64,000 nt of DNA from Plastoroseomonas arctica (lineage in GTDB: Bacteria > Pseudomonadota > Alphaproteobacteria > Acetobacterales > Acetobacteraceae). The position numbers and the translations under genes were made by a program. The notes beneath the pieces were generated by a model, which had not been told where the DNA came from, did no database searches, and saw only the letters and a list, made by a program, of their open reading frames with translations. How positions within the stretch are numbered: the stretch's first letter is position 1; the number at the start of each line of letters is the position of its first letter. The stretch covers positions 62,001 to 126,000 of the forward strand of contig NZ_JAAEDH010000004.1 of the NCBI RefSeq assembly GCF_018128965.1. The letters run 5' to 3'. Below are positions 27,816 to 36,149 of the stretch, piece by piece.

Positions 27816-28205
27816 TCAGGGCACATGCTGGGTCGCCTGCCCGGCATCGACGATGTTGACCGTGCCGCCCCAGAGGCACTGGCAGGTGCAGCGGTCCTGA
27901 AGTGCGACTTCCTGCATGACTGCGCGGCCGGGACTGCCGGGGGTCCAGGGCGTCATCGTCGCGGGCAGGCAGGGTTGCGGCGTCAGCACGCCGGCCGCCG
28001 CCGCCGTCGCGGCGGCCACCTGCGGGTTGGCCGGGCTGGTGCAGGCGCCGAAGGGCAGGATGTTCACCAGGGGCTGGTGGTCGAGGATCGTCGCGACCGG
28101 CCGGCGCAGGTGTGTCGCGCGCCGGTGCGGCAGCACGGCCAGCCGGCTGGGTGACGCGCCGAAGGTGCAGGCGGTCACGGCGTCATGGATCACCCAGCGC
28201 GGCAT
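27816..28205 (-). CDS. DUF4280 PAAR-like protein
   Basis: The 129-residue protein has the DUF4280 layout: DAVTACTFGASPSRLAVLP at the start, LVNILPFGACTSPANPQV in the middle and QDRCTCQCLWGGTVNIVDAG near the end, with paired cysteines. DUF4280 proteins are PAAR-like caps that sharpen the VgrG or phage-type spike and may carry effectors. The start at 28205 overlaps the preceding stop codon by one base (TAATG). vgrG follows after 30 bases. A long open frame extending upstream to 29105 is a by-product of high GC. Confidence 0.85.
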   Translation of the reverse strand: MPRWVIHDAVTACTFGASPSRLAVLPHRRATHLRRPVATILDHQPLVNILPFGACTSPANPQVAAATAAAAGVLTPQPCLPATMTPWTPGSPGRAVMQEVALQDRCTCQCLWGGTVNIVDAGQATQHVP

Positions 28206-28630
28206 TACCGGGCGTCCCGGGCGGCTTGCGCAGCCCGTGCGCGGTCTTCCACGCCGCGCGCGGAGGGCGCCCCGATCACGACCACCCCGAACACCAGCAT
28301 GCCACTGGCGGTCATGAATGCGCCCAGCGGGACCAACGGATGCAAGGCATCGATGTCGGCGCGATGTGTGGCGAGCCCCGTGCACATCAGCAGCGGCCCG
28401 ATCGTCGAGAGCCAGAACTGGAGCCGCGGCAACCAGCCGACGGCGAGCGCGGGGGCGGCTTGGTATACGAGGCCATACAGCGCGAGCGAAACCCATCCGA
28501 GCAGATTGACCTGGGCGTGCACATGCGCGAATCGGAAATCCTGGGCGATGCCCATGTACATGCCCATCGTGACGCCGCTCAGGCCGGCGCCGATGGCGGC
28601 GAGCAGGAAGCGCCGTGGAAGCTCGCGCAT
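28205..28630 (-). CDS. Mini heme-copper-oxidase-subunit-I-like membrane protein
   Basis: This 141-residue protein has about four membrane helices: LLAAIGAGLSGVTMGMYMG, VNLLGWVSLALYGLVYQ, FWLSTIGPLLMCTGL and LGAFMTASGMLVFGVVV. The segment RFAHVHAQVNLLGW resembles the histidine-bearing helix of cytochrome oxidase subunit I. Short stand-alone relatives occur in many proteobacteria and are annotated as cbb3-type or COX1-like proteins; their role is unclear. Start at 28630 (ATG, overlapping a small upstream frame as ATGA) or at the preceding GTG. It is coupled to the DUF4280 gene, an unusual partner. Confidence 0.68.
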   Translation of the reverse strand: MRELPRRFLLAAIGAGLSGVTMGMYMGIAQDFRFAHVHAQVNLLGWVSLALYGLVYQAAPALAVGWLPRLQFWLSTIGPLLMCTGLATHRADIDALHPLVPLGAFMTASGMLVFGVVVIGAPSARGVEDRARAAQAARDAR

Positions 28631-28728
28631 CACTGGCTCTCCGGCTCGGGGTCGCGGGTCTTCGGCGGCGGCGGTACAGGCCGACGGGTGCGCTCAAAAG
28701 CTTGTGAGGAAAGGTGAACAAACGCCAT
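28630..28728 (-). CDS. Possible small protein (32 aa), first gene of the vgrG run
   Basis: An ATG at 28728 follows AGGAG by 7 bases, a near-ideal ribosome site, and the 32-codon frame ends in an ATGA overlap with the next gene. The peptide begins MAFVHLSSQAFERTRRP and ends in a charged, Pro-rich tail. No family is recognised. The good ribosome site and the overlap favour a real small protein or a translational coupler. Confidence 0.45.
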   Translation of the reverse strand: MAFVHLSSQAFERTRRPVPPPPKTRDPEPESQ

Positions 28729-28886
28729 GGAGCAGCTCCTGCGGGCAAGATTGGAACACAGCGCACTAGGTGTGATCGCCGTGTGGGGTGATGCGCCGCC
28801 CGGGTCTGAAAACTCTTGGGCCATGATCTGAAATTTGCTGAATTCCGCGTGCCGCGGCTGGGCGCTTCAGACGGGAAGAGGACGGC

Positions 28887-30476
28887 ATGATCGCCGACGA
28901 GACGGAGGACGCGTTCGCCTTCGGGCGGTTCGAGCTGCGGCCGACCGAGCGCGTGCTGCTTGCCGATGGCGCGCCGCAGGACCTCGGCGCGCGGGCTTTC
29001 GACCTGCTCTCCGCACTGCTGCGCGCCAAGGGCGAACTCGTCACCAAAGACGCCCTGATGCGCGAGGTCTGGGCCGGTATCGTAGTTGAGGAAAACAATC
29101 TGCACGCGCAGATCGGCGCGATCCGCCGCGTGCTGGGGGCGGAACGCGGCGCGATCATCACCGTCGCCGGTCGCGGCTACCGCTTTGGCCTTCCGATCTC
29201 CGGCAAGGCGCGCGTTGCGCGCGGCGGTACGGCCAAGGCGCAGGCGCGGTTGTCGCTGGCTGTTCTGCCATTCCGCGCCACACCGGGCGATGAGGATGCG
29301 GATTCGATGGCCGAAGGCGTGACGGAGAATCTCACGACGGACCTGTCACGCGCACTCGGTGGTGGTGCAGTCGCGTCCCGCGCGGGCGCTCAGGCCTATC
29401 GTGGACGCGCCGTGAGCGGGCGGCAGATCGGACGCGATCTTGGGGTACGCTACGTGCTCGAAGGCAGTCTCGCGGCGAATGCCCATCGCGTCAGGGTCAA
29501 TGTGCAGCTGATCGACGCGGCGGCGGATATGCATGTCTGGGCCGACCGCTTCGACCAAGACCGTGGCAGCGACGGATTAATGGTGCAGGACATCATCGTG
29601 GGCCGCCTCGCGCGGCAGGTCGTGCTGCGCATGGTGCTGGCCGAGGCGCGGCGGGCCGGGGCGGCGGGGGCGCCCGATGCAGTTGGCTTGGCACTGCAGG
29701 GTCATGGCACGGCGATCATGTCGCGCATGTCGCCCGAAGGCGTGCCGGTCGCGCGTGAGATGTTCCGGCGCGCACTGGCGCTTGACCCCGACAATATCGA
29801 GGCCGCGGCCGGGCTTGGTGCGCTCGAGGCCTATGCCCTCGTCAATGGTTACACGCCAGCGGCCGAGCGCGCGGTGCGCCTGGCCGAGGCCGATATTCTG
29901 TCGCGGCGTGTGCTGGCTTCGGAACCCGAGCACCTGGGTGCGCTGCGGGCCCGCGCTGTGGTGCTGCGCGCGCAGGGGTGGTTCCACGACGCGATGATGA
30001 CCGCGAAGGCCATCCTGGCGCTGTGCCCGCGGGATCCACCGGCCTGCCGGGAGGTCGGCCTGAACTACCTCTATCTCGGTGACCCGGTCGAAGCGCTGCA
30101 TTGGTTCGGCGAAGCGGAGGCGAGCGGCCCCAGCGACCCTGCGCGCTGGTCCTGGATGCAGGGGCTGGGCCGCGCTCTGCTGCATCTGCGCCGCGACGCG
30201 GAGGCGGTTGCCGCACTCAGGGTCGTTGTCGAAAGCAACGCCGACTGGTCTTTCGGCCATGGGCTGCTCGCCGCTGCGCTGGCGCTGAATGGCCAGTGGG
30301 ACGGCGCCGAGGCGCGCTTTGCGGAATTCGTCCGACGCGTTCCTGATGCCCAGGCGCGAATGCCAGTACGCCTAATCGCCGTTGATCCTAGCCGAGTCGC
30401 CGCCGCTTACTTTCAACATGATGCCCGGATCGGGGACGCCTTCGCCGACCTCGAGGGACGATATTTCATGCCTTGA
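28887..30476 (+). CDS. CadC-like winged-helix regulator with TolB-like and TPR regions
   Basis: Residues about 10-100 form an OmpR/CadC-type winged helix (FGRFELRPTERVLLADGAPQ, LVTKDALMREVWAG, VAGRGYRFGLP). Residues about 120-235 match the adenylate-cyclase-associated TolB-like region (LAVLPFRATPGDEDADSMAEG, YVLEGSLAANAHRVRVNVQL, HVWADRFD). The remaining 290 residues are TPR repeats (AREMFRRALALDPDNIEAAAG and further helices). There is no transmembrane segment between the DNA-binding and C-terminal parts, unlike CadC itself. At 529 residues it has the usual length for this alphaproteobacterial family. It is divergent from the vgrG run and is a candidate regulator of it. Confidence 0.9.
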   Translation: MIADETEDAFAFGRFELRPTERVLLADGAPQDLGARAFDLLSALLRAKGELVTKDALMREVWAGIVVEENNLHAQIGAIRRVLGAERGAIITVAGRGYRFGLPISGKARVARGGTAKAQARLSLAVLPFRATPGDEDADSMAEGVTENLTTDLSRALGGGAVASRAGAQAYRGRAVSGRQIGRDLGVRYVLEGSLAANAHRVRVNVQLIDAAADMHVWADRFDQDRGSDGLMVQDIIVGRLARQVVLRMVLAEARRAGAAGAPDAVGLALQGHGTAIMSRMSPEGVPVAREMFRRALALDPDNIEAAAGLGALEAYALVNGYTPAAERAVRLAEADILSRRVLASEPEHLGALRARAVVLRAQGWFHDAMMTAKAILALCPRDPPACREVGLNYLYLGDPVEALHWFGEAEASGPSDPARWSWMQGLGRALLHLRRDAEAVAALRVVVESNADWSFGHGLLAAALALNGQWDGAEARFAEFVRRVPDAQARMPVRLIAVDPSRVAAAYFQHDARIGDAFADLEGRYFMP

Positions 30477-30609
30477 TGGCGAGGCGAGCCAGAGGCGGTG
30501 ATGGCAGATGGCTTTGTCGCAATCTGCCTAGCACCGATTGAAATGGCTACGGCATCGCTGAAAAGGCCTCCTTGAAAAGTTCCACTGGCTGCATTCGCAG
30601 GAAGCCTTC

Positions 30610-31068
30610 ATGCCGGTCCTGACCCCTTCCGGGCTCTTCGAAACTCACCTGAATGTACGAGATCTAGAACGGTCGATCGATTTCTACTGCCGCGTCGTAG
30701 GCCTTGAACTTGCACACCGCGTCGAACAGCGAGCGGCCGCCTTTCTCTGAATTGGTAGTCGCGGTCACTCGATGCTCGGCCTGTGGGCTGGATCGAGCTC
30801 CCCAAACACGATGAGCCTCCGTCTAGCTTTCTCGCTTCCGCGCGATGAGGTCCTTGCAGCACCGGGCCGCCTGCACGCAGCGGGCGTAGAGCCTCTGAGC
30901 TTCTGCGATCAGCTTACCGATGAGCCGACGGTCCTCGGATGGATGCCAGCGGCCGCGGTTTATTTCCGCGATCCCGACGGCCATAGCCTGGAGGTTCTTT
31001 CCATGCTCAACGAAGCCCCTCGGCCTGACCTAGGCAATATCCCTGAAGCGCGTGGCTTCGGCACCTAA
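30610..31068 (+). pseudogene. VOC-family (glyoxalase/dioxygenase-like) gene with an in-frame TGA
   Basis: From the ATG at 30610 the frame reads FETHLNVRDLERSIDFYCRV, a classic VOC first half. A TGA at 30748-30750 interrupts codon 47. The same frame then resumes with IGSRGHSMLGLWAG and ends with AVYFRDPDGHSLEVLSML, the metal-binding second half. The broken position follows AAFL, where Trp would fit, so a single TGG to TGA change explains it. No selenocysteine element is apparent. A restart at 30772 could make only the C-terminal half. Metal ligands appear as His22 and a Glu in the last strand. Confidence 0.8.
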
Positions 31069-31253
31069 GATAAATCATGACTGCTTTCCAAGCCCTCATT
31101 GCCAGCAAAAGCTGGGCGCTGGTCGCACACCGCGAGGGCGCGGCGTGCCATGTCCAGATCGTTGCGCGGCACCAAACGCAGCACCTTGGTGTTCTGCGCC
31201 CGGACGTGAAATGCAGCGAGCGCCGCGCCTGCGGCAGGGAGTTTCCGCCGCTT

Positions 31254-32705
31254 TCACGCCGCCACGTCTAGCGCCGGCCGGACACGACCGAAACCGGGTT
31301 GACCACCCAGCACCGCCTCCAGCGTCAAGGCAATGCGCAGCAGGCGAATATCGTCGCGGTAGCGGCCGATCAACTGCAGGCCGAAAGGCAGCCCGTCCGG
31401 GCCATGCCCGGCGGGGATGGTCGCCACCGGATGTGCCGTCCAGGTGATGGGCGTGTTGATGTTCGCCTTGGGCATGCGACTGAAATCGTACTCGTCCATC
31501 GCGTAGCGGGTGTTGTCCATGGCCAGCGCGGCCTCGCGCCGGTTGATGTCCTCCACCATCGCCAGCGGCTCGGAAGCGCCGGGCGTAATCAGCACGTCGT
31601 AGCCGAGCAGGAAGGTCGCCAGCGAGCGAAAGGCGAGCGACTGGGTGCGCTGCGCCTCCGCGATCATGCGCGCGGAGGCGGCGAAGCCGCGCCGCAGGTC
31701 GACATTCTTCTGCGCCGTCAGCCTGCCCGGCTCGCTTTCATGCAATGCCCCGTAGGTGACGAGATAGGCCAGGGTCCGGAGGACGTAGAAAGCGCGGGTC
31801 ATGTCACCGAGATCGGGCGTGGCCCATTCCACATGGTCGACATGGGGCGCGATGGCGCCGATCGCTTCCTCGAAACGTGCACGGATCGCCGGAGTCACCT
31901 TGACGCAACCGAGATCTCGCGAGACGGCGATGCGCAGCGTCTTCGGATCCATCATCTGCGGTGCCAGCAGCGGCGCGGGGTCGGGGTTCCAGTCGAAAGG
32001 ATCGAGATGGCTCGAACAGATCATGCCCGCGAGCAGCAGCATCACGTCCTCCGTGCTGCGCGCCATTGGACCGACCACCGAGGAGACATCGAAGGCCAGC
32101 GGAAGGCTGGGATAGGCGATGAGGCCAGGCGTCGGGCGCAACCCGGCGATGCCGTGCGCCGCCGCAGGCCCGCGAATGCTGCCGCCCATGTCCGACCCGG
32201 TGGCGAGCGGCACCATGTCGCTCGCGAGCGCCGTGCCGGTCCCGCCCGAGGAACCCGAGCTTGAATACCGCGCGTCATGGGCGTTGCGCGTCAGCCCGTA
32301 GATGCTGTTCTGAGACGTGCCGCCCTGCAGCAGTTCCGGCACGTTGGTCTTGCCGATGATGATGCCGCCGGCGCGGCGGATCGCCGCGATGGGCGGCGCA
32401 TCGGCCGCGGCGATGCGATCCTTGTAGAGCAGGCTGCCGAAGGTGGTGTGGAGGCCTTCGACATCGGTCGATTCCTTGACGCCGACGGGCAGACCGAATA
32501 GCGGCGGCAGGTCGGGCGCGCGGGCATCGGCTGCTGCCGCCTCCGCCTCGGCGCGGTCCCAGGACATCTCGACGAAGGCGTTCAGATCCGGGTTCAGGCG
32601 CTCGATCCGTCGCCGGAAGGCGCGGAGGACCTCAGTCGTGGCGATCTCACCCGTCGTCATGCGGCGACGCAGTTCGGTGGCGCACAGCGCCGTCAGTTCA
32701 GTCAT
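31254..32705 (-). CDS. Amidase-signature enzyme
   Basis: The 483-residue protein has the amidase-signature triad: Lys77 in LPVGVKES, the cis-Ser in SSGSSGG (around 152-153) and the nucleophile Ser176 in GSDMGGSIRGPA. This family hydrolyses amide bonds (amides, carbamoyl groups, or Glu-tRNA as GatA). The absence of GatB/C nearby and the company of an ABC binding protein point to a catabolic amidase rather than GatA. It is the last gene of a three-gene minus-strand set with the binding protein and DUF1028 protein, and probably acts on the imported compound in the cytoplasm. Confidence 0.92.
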   Translation of the reverse strand: MTELTALCATELRRRMTTGEIATTEVLRAFRRRIERLNPDLNAFVEMSWDRAEAEAAAADARAPDLPPLFGLPVGVKESTDVEGLHTTFGSLLYKDRIAAADAPPIAAIRRAGGIIIGKTNVPELLQGGTSQNSIYGLTRNAHDARYSSSGSSGGTGTALASDMVPLATGSDMGGSIRGPAAAHGIAGLRPTPGLIAYPSLPLAFDVSSVVGPMARSTEDVMLLLAGMICSSHLDPFDWNPDPAPLLAPQMMDPKTLRIAVSRDLGCVKVTPAIRARFEEAIGAIAPHVDHVEWATPDLGDMTRAFYVLRTLAYLVTYGALHESEPGRLTAQKNVDLRRGFAASARMIAEAQRTQSLAFRSLATFLLGYDVLITPGASEPLAMVEDINRREAALAMDNTRYAMDEYDFSRMPKANINTPITWTAHPVATIPAGHGPDGLPFGLQLIGRYRDDIRLLRIALTLEAVLGGQPGFGRVRPALDVAA

Positions 32706-32765
32706 GGGAGGTCCTCGGAGGTCGTCACTTATGGGGATTAAGCGCCGGCATTCCCGGGCGGAGGA

Positions 32766-34358
32766 TCACGCCCACCGAACTCCGAAGAAATGCGTGGTGC
32801 CGGGACCGAGGCCTGTCAGGCCGCGCTTGTGGGCTCCTATCGCTCGGTATTCCCCGACGGGGATGCAAGGCACGTCCTCGAAGGCCTTGAGCTGCATCTG
32901 AGCGCAGATCGCTGCGCGCGCCGGCTCATTCGGTGCGGCAAACCAATCTTGCCGAAGGGATTCTAGCCGGGGACTCTCCGGCCAGCCGAACCACGCCCTT
33001 TCCCCATTGGCGCGCAGGCCGAGATGGCCGCCCGGATCGATACTGCTCGTCAGGCTGGTCATGAAGACACTCCAGCCGCCCTGGGCAACCGGAGCGCGGC
33101 TGGCGCGACGCGCCGCGATCGAGTTCCAGTCGCTGACCTGCACGTCAACATTCATGCCTGCTTGCCGGAGCATGTCACCGGCGATTTCGCTCAGGGCCTT
33201 CACATGGGCCCAGTCCTCCGGCTGCATCAGAACAACTCTTTCGCCGGCGTAGCCGGCCGCGGCCAAGTCGCGCTTGACCTTGTTCATGTCGCGCGGCCCC
33301 GTCAGCAACTCCATGCCAGCCTGGCTCGCCATCGGCGAGTTCGAGCTGAAGAACCCGACGCCCGACTTCCAGAAGGTTCGGTCGGTCCCGAACGCCGCGG
33401 TCATGAAGTCTTCCTGCTTCACGGCGCCCAACAGGGCGCGCCGGATGGCAGGATTGTCGAAGGGGGGCTGCACGTGATTCATCCGCAGGATGGCGGTCGT
33501 CGTGTCGGCCCTGGCGGTGACGACAAGGTCCGGCCGGCGGCTGATGACCGGCGCCATGTCGCTCGGCAGCTCCTCGACCCAATCCACCTCCCCCGCCCGA
33601 AGTGCTGCGGCGCGCGTGGCGGGGTCGGGCATCACGGTCCATTCCAGGCGGTCGAAATGCGCGATCTTCGGGCCGGCCATACGGCTGGGTGTTCCATCGG
33701 GCCGCGGGACGTATCCCTCGAACCGCCGGTAGGCAGCGCGCGCGCCGGCCATGTGCTGATCCCTGAGAAAGACGAAGGGCCCGCTGCCCACCGCGTCGGT
33801 CACCGGCCGCGTTGGCTCGGTTCGGGCCAGGCGCTCCGGCATGATCACGCAGAGCGAGGGCCCGTGCTTGCCCAAGGCGTCCGGCAGCAGGGAAAAGGGC
33901 GACTTCAGGCGGAAGCACAGGCGGCGATCATCGAGCGCGGTGATCTCATCGGACCGCAACAGAACTTCCTGGCCGAAGACGTCGCGCGCGCCCCAGCGGC
34001 GAATGCTGGCCACCGCATCGCGGGCCAGCACCGGTTCGCCGTCGTGGAAGCGCAACCCCTCGCGAAGGGTCATGATCCAGGTCAGGCCGTCATCCTCGAT
34101 CGTGTGGCCGGCGACCATTTGCGGTTGGGGCCGAAAATTTTGGTCGAGGCCATAGAGCGTGTCGTAGACCAGCAGCGAGTGAACCAAGGTCGCGCCGGCC
34201 GTACTTACGATCGGATCGAGGACCGCGAGGTCCATCGAGGGGACGAAGCGCAAGACACGCCGATCCTGCGCCGTTGCCAGGCGAGGGGCGGCAAGCAGGC
34301 CCCCGGTGGCTGCGGTGCCGCCCAGGAACCCTCGGCGGGAAAGAGAAGAATCGCTCAT
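32766..34358 (-). CDS. ABC transporter substrate-binding protein, peptide/nickel type (family 5)
   Basis: The 530-residue protein starts with a twin-arginine type signal (SLSRRGFLGGTAATGG...ATAQ). Family 5 features include FVPSMDLAVLDPIVST, GHTIEDDGLTWIMTLREGLRFHDGEPV, and RRALLGAVKQEDFMTAAFG in the second lobe. Such receptors bind peptides, opines or other bulky solutes in the periplasm. AGGAGG lies upstream of the ATG. No permease or ATPase genes adjoin, so it must work with components encoded elsewhere or the operon is incomplete. It lies between the DUF1028 and amidase genes. Confidence 0.94.
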   Translation of the reverse strand: MSDSSLSRRGFLGGTAATGGLLAAPRLATAQDRRVLRFVPSMDLAVLDPIVSTAGATLVHSLLVYDTLYGLDQNFRPQPQMVAGHTIEDDGLTWIMTLREGLRFHDGEPVLARDAVASIRRWGARDVFGQEVLLRSDEITALDDRRLCFRLKSPFSLLPDALGKHGPSLCVIMPERLARTEPTRPVTDAVGSGPFVFLRDQHMAGARAAYRRFEGYVPRPDGTPSRMAGPKIAHFDRLEWTVMPDPATRAAALRAGEVDWVEELPSDMAPVISRRPDLVVTARADTTTAILRMNHVQPPFDNPAIRRALLGAVKQEDFMTAAFGTDRTFWKSGVGFFSSNSPMASQAGMELLTGPRDMNKVKRDLAAAGYAGERVVLMQPEDWAHVKALSEIAGDMLRQAGMNVDVQVSDWNSIAARRASRAPVAQGGWSVFMTSLTSSIDPGGHLGLRANGERAWFGWPESPRLESLRQDWFAAPNEPARAAICAQMQLKAFEDVPCIPVGEYRAIGAHKRGLTGLGPGTTHFFGVRWA

Positions 34359-34424
34359 GGCTATTGGGCCTCCTGTCGGGTTCCCTCCCCGGCGCTCCCG
34401 CAGGGGAGGCAGCGAGCGATCTCC

Positions 34425-35135
34425 TCAGACGGCCCTTCGATGCTCGAGATACTGCGAGCGGTTCAGCGTCGGGTTATCCAACCAGTCCTTGGCGTAGTAC
34501 GGGACCAGCGGGAAATATTCGTCGAAGACCCGGCGCAGGTCGCGCACCGCGTCGCCGCCCTCGGTCGGCGGCGGGTTCGCCATGTCGATGCGCAGCTCGG
34601 TCCGGGGCCGCCGCTCGCCGGGCTCGGCGACGATCATGCCGGCTGACAATTGGCCGACCGTCTCGCCGCCCGCGGCAAAGCCCGCCTCCAGCGTGCGAAG
34701 CAGTCGCTCCTCGAACGGCACTGCCGTCTCGGCAATGTACGTGGCGTGCATCGCCTCGACGACCTGTGGCCCAGCCAAGTGGTTGCCCATCGTGACGAAG
34801 CCGTCGCCCACCAGGTGGCCCGTCCAGTATTTGCCGTTGCTCGGGCTATGCGCCGCGACGCGCCCGTCGGGCAGGACGATGCCGAACTGGCGGTACTCGA
34901 GAAAGAACCGGTCTTCGGCCTCGAGCGCCTTGAGGATTTCCTCCGGCGAGGCCCCCGCCTCGACCATGTCCATGCCACGGTAGGCAAGCCGCCAGTCCGA
35001 ATGGCACTGCGAGGAGATCGCCGCCACACCGCCACGGACCAGCGGACAGCGCGCGGCGACGGCGAGCGGGCTTGTCGCCAGGCAGACACCGAGTGCCTTG
35101 GTTTCTGGATCGCAGGCAACGACGGTATAGGTCAT
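34425..35135 (-). CDS. DUF1028 family protein (Ntn-hydrolase-like)
   Basis: The 236-residue protein begins MTYTVVACDPETKALGVCLAT, the DUF1028 N-terminus, with GGVAAISSQCHSDWRLAY and MGNHLAGPQVVEAM further on. DUF1028 proteins are predicted to share the Ntn-hydrolase fold and are often encoded with amidases, amidohydrolases and ABC transporters, as here. The reaction is unproven. GGAGA lies just upstream of the ATG. It is the first gene of the set with the binding protein and amidase. Confidence 0.92.
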   Translation of the reverse strand: MTYTVVACDPETKALGVCLATSPLAVAARCPLVRGGVAAISSQCHSDWRLAYRGMDMVEAGASPEEILKALEAEDRFFLEYRQFGIVLPDGRVAAHSPSNGKYWTGHLVGDGFVTMGNHLAGPQVVEAMHATYIAETAVPFEERLLRTLEAGFAAGGETVGQLSAGMIVAEPGERRPRTELRIDMANPPPTEGGDAVRDLRRVFDEYFPLVPYYAKDWLDNPTLNRSQYLEHRRAV

Positions 35136-35753
35136 TGCAAATCTCCATTCTGGTGGGTGCTGATTCGAAAAGGGGTACCGTCGCTATTATCGATCACCGT
35201 CTGGCGCCGCTCGACGAGAGCGATATTGTCGTTACCTCCGGTCTTCGATCCGTGACAACGGCACGGCGGCAAAGCGTATGCTGCGCTATTTTCCGGGACA
35301 ATGGGCCTTCATGCGGTTCCAATCGCGGAATGCACGGTTCGCGAGCAAGGTCTGCCGAAGTAGTGCTCAGCCCGATCTTTCCGCATGGAGCGCCGATGCC
35401 TGGGCTTCCGACATCCGGTCAGCCGCCTCCGCTATCCCCTCATTCGTCCCATGTAAGATCATCTCCCGCCTCCTCGGCATTCACCCCAGCGAAGCTCCGC
35501 TGCTGATTCAATGTCGCCGGCGCCGCTGCAGCAGACATCCTGTTGCGCGCTGCGCGGCCCAGACACGCACTGTTCGTCACCCTGTGTTCCGCGCCGCCTT
35601 AGCTCAAGCCAGTCTCCGCACCGTTGCTGCGGCGCACGGCGTCATCGGCGCGCCGGAGACGTCTAAGCAGAACAGGTCCGCACGGTGGCGGTTCAGGCAA
35701 ACATGCCAACGGCCAAACTCAGGCGATCGAGTTTGCCCCGCACGTCTCTTGCG
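35136..35753. other. 618-bp stretch without a supported gene
   Basis: Open frames of up to about 160 codons exist here, but their amino-acid composition (Arg, Ser, Cys-rich) is that of unselected GC-rich DNA, and no ribosome site or family is seen. The promoter of the DUF1028-ABC-amidase set must lie at the left end. The stretch may hold a decayed gene. Confidence 0.4.
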
Positions 35754-36149
35754 CTAACCACCTCGGAAGGACGAAACCACAACCTCTTTCCGAAAGGTGT
35801 CCTTACGAGCGATCCTCCCATCGCGGAACGTGAAGACGTCGACGCCGCGGACCTCGATGACTTCGCCGTCCGGTTCGGTGCCGCGGAACGTCCATTCCGA
35901 TACGCCCCGGTCGAGGTGGACCATGTGCGTCGCCTCCTCCCAGCGCGCGTCGGGCCAACGCCTCCACGCCCAGGGAAGAGCGTCACGCAGCTCGGCCAAC
36001 CCCACATGGCGCGTGCCCCAAGGCTGCGGTCCAGAGGCGGCCTCGAAGACGCAATCCTCCGTCACCATGGACAGAAGCGCCTCGATGTCGTGCCGGTTGT
36101 ACGCCTCGGCGAAGGCGTGCAGTAGCGCCTCGTGCGATACCGCCGACAT
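35754..36149 (-). CDS. SnoaL-like/NTF2-fold protein
   Basis: The 131-residue protein matches the SnoaL-like polyketide-cyclase/ketosteroid-isomerase group: LLHAFAEAYNRHDIEALLSMV, then DCVFEAA and FRGTEPDGEVIEVRGVDVFTFRDGRI. It is a cone-shaped alpha+beta pocket protein with diverse isomerase, hydrolase or binding roles. The start at 36149 overlaps the hydrolase stop (ATGA), making it the third gene of the Bug-hydrolase-SnoaL set. The substrate is unknown. Confidence 0.88.
   Translation of the reverse strand: MSAVSHEALLHAFAEAYNRHDIEALLSMVTEDCVFEAASGPQPWGTRHVGLAELRDALPWAWRRWPDARWEEATHMVHLDRGVSEWTFRGTEPDGEVIEVRGVDVFTFRDGRIARKDTFRKEVVVSSFRGG

Noticed and set aside
24966-28154. Very long open frame (over 1000 codons) opposite vgrG
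   Set aside because: It is antisense to a clear VgrG, rich in Arg, Ala, Gly and His with no domain motif, as expected from GC-rich codon periodicity on the other strand.
30748-30750. TGA in the VOC gene as a selenocysteine or recoded codon
   Set aside because: Trp fits the position, there is no obvious stem-loop downstream, and VOC proteins are not known selenoproteins; a point mutation is simpler.
31077-31271. 64-codon open frame between the VOC remnant and the amidase
   Set aside because: No ribosome site or family motif, and it overlaps the amidase 3' end. The minus strand also has a protein-like stretch in this gap, but I could not identify it.
35278-35757. 159-codon plus-strand frame in the gap before the SnoaL-like gene
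   Set aside because: Cys/Arg/Ser-rich composition, no ribosome site, and no recognisable domain.
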